DNA from: Thalassomonas sp. M1454
Lineage (GTDB): Bacteria > Pseudomonadota > Gammaproteobacteria > Enterobacterales > Alteromonadaceae
Direction: 5' to 3'
Assembly: GCF_007097525.1 (NCBI RefSeq)
Contig: NZ_VKDD01000002.1
Location: 248,001-312,000, forward strand
DNA length: 64,000 bases
The position numbers and the translations under genes were made by a program. The notes under the pieces were generated by a model. That model made no database searches, had not been told where the DNA came from, and saw only the letters and a program-made list of their open reading frames with translations. Of the stretch, positions 63,633 to 64,000 are shown in pieces; the stretch's first letter is position 1, and each line of letters opens with the position of its first letter.

Positions 63633-63694
63633 CACATACAAAATTCAAAACTAATTAACTGCAACGACGTAGTTTTACATTAGTTTGGCATAGA

Positions 63695-63748
63695 AGCCTG
63701 TCACTCTCCATTTGTTATGGATAAGAGTGCCAGGCTTTTTTTATTTTT
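63695..63748 (+). terminator. leader terminator of the nitrate operon
   Basis: AGCCTG (63695-63700) with CAGGCT (63731-63736), CACTCT (63702-63707) with AGAGTG (63724-63729) and CCAT with ATGG, then seven T residues. It stands 26 bp before the nrtA-like start, so it must be bypassed for expression. Its right arm resembles the right arm of hairpin 1 (AAGAGTGCC against AAGAGTACC). Confidence 0.88.
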
Positions 63749-63773
63749 AAGTTTTAGTGATGAGGAATAACAC

Positions 63774-64000
63774 ATGAAACATTCAGTAAAAAAAATAAAG
63801 CAGCAAGTATGTCAGGCCGTGTTTGCGGCGACGGTTGCTTTGTCAACAATTAGCGTAAGCATGTCTGCTTCAGCAGAGAAGTTAGGCTACCCAGAAAAAG
63901 AAGAATTAAAGTTTGGCTTTATTAAGCTTACCGATATGGCGCCTATTGCGGTTGCTTATGAAAAAGGTTTTTTTGAAGATGAAGGCTTGTACGTAACCAT
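63774..64000 (+). CDS. nitrate ABC transporter substrate-binding protein, 5' part (runs off right edge)
   Basis: 75 codons visible. A long signal peptide ([20 protein letters not shown], then [16 protein letters not shown]) leads into [21 protein letters not shown], the start of an NrtA/CmpA-type periplasmic protein. GAGG at 63762-63765 lies 8 nt before the ATG. It should be followed by permease, ATPase and nitrite/nitrate reductase genes outside the window. Confidence 0.88.
   Translation, partial: MKHSVKKIKQQVCQAVFAATVALSTISVSMSASAEKLGYPEKEELKFGFIKLTDMAPIAVAYEKGFFEDEGLYVT

Noticed and set aside
1-64000. CRISPR array, prophage or integron
   Set aside because: No regularly spaced direct repeats, phage structural genes or integrase seen.

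Overview
The window is chromosomal DNA from an AT-rich marine gammaproteobacterium. Gene order and protein sequences point to Alteromonadales, most likely the Colwelliaceae (Colwellia/Thalassotalea type); the genus is inference. Evidence is the gammaproteobacterial block rlmE-ftsH-folP-glmM-tpiA-secG-tRNA-Leu(GAG), then rimP-nusA-infB-rbfA-truB-rpsO-pnp-nlpI, and gltA divergent from sdhCDAB-sucAB. Intergenic space is full of short palindromic repeats. I see no prophage, integron, CRISPR array or complete insertion sequence.

Layout. 1-2.5 kb: the 5' end of an AraC-type regulator divergent from a thiolase-like gene and two MaoC hot-dog genes (acyl-CoA metabolism). 2.7-6.7 kb: an exported PafA-like phosphatase, then a LysR regulator divergent from a metallo-beta-lactamase-fold hydrolase. 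6.7-13.5 kb: RNA modification, FtsH protease, folate, cell wall precursor and glycolysis genes, SecG and a tRNA. 13.6-18.6 kb: an accessory insert between the tRNA and rimP holding a divergent GH10 lipoprotein, DUF3015 and DUF4105 proteins and a lipoprotein hydrolase. 18.6-31 kb: the transcription/translation operon, S15, PNPase, NlpI and an unrecognised HExxH protein; a Tat-exported class V aminotransferase-like gene lies between rpsO and pnp. 32-42.5 kb: a SufS-SufE fusion, a VOC-LysR pair bracketed by inverted 26-bp repeats, a cold-shock gene with a long leader, a thioesterase, HutD, RecQ, DbpA and TcdA. 42.5-51.6 kb: a tripartite efflux operon (one adaptor, two RND permeases) and a REC-histidine kinase protein. 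51.8-61.3 kb: TCA cycle genes. 61.7-64 kb: the start of a nitrate assimilation locus: NasT, NasS, a sigma-54-like promoter, a hairpin leader with terminator, and the start of a nitrate-binding protein.

How the parts work together. The information-processing operon begins with a good sigma-70 promoter, a structured leader and an attenuator-like pair of competing hairpins. The NasTS module probably controls its downstream operon by antitermination. The most interesting unexplained sequence is non-coding: the rimP leader, the nas leader, and related families of palindromic repeats, one pair of which frames a two-gene cassette.
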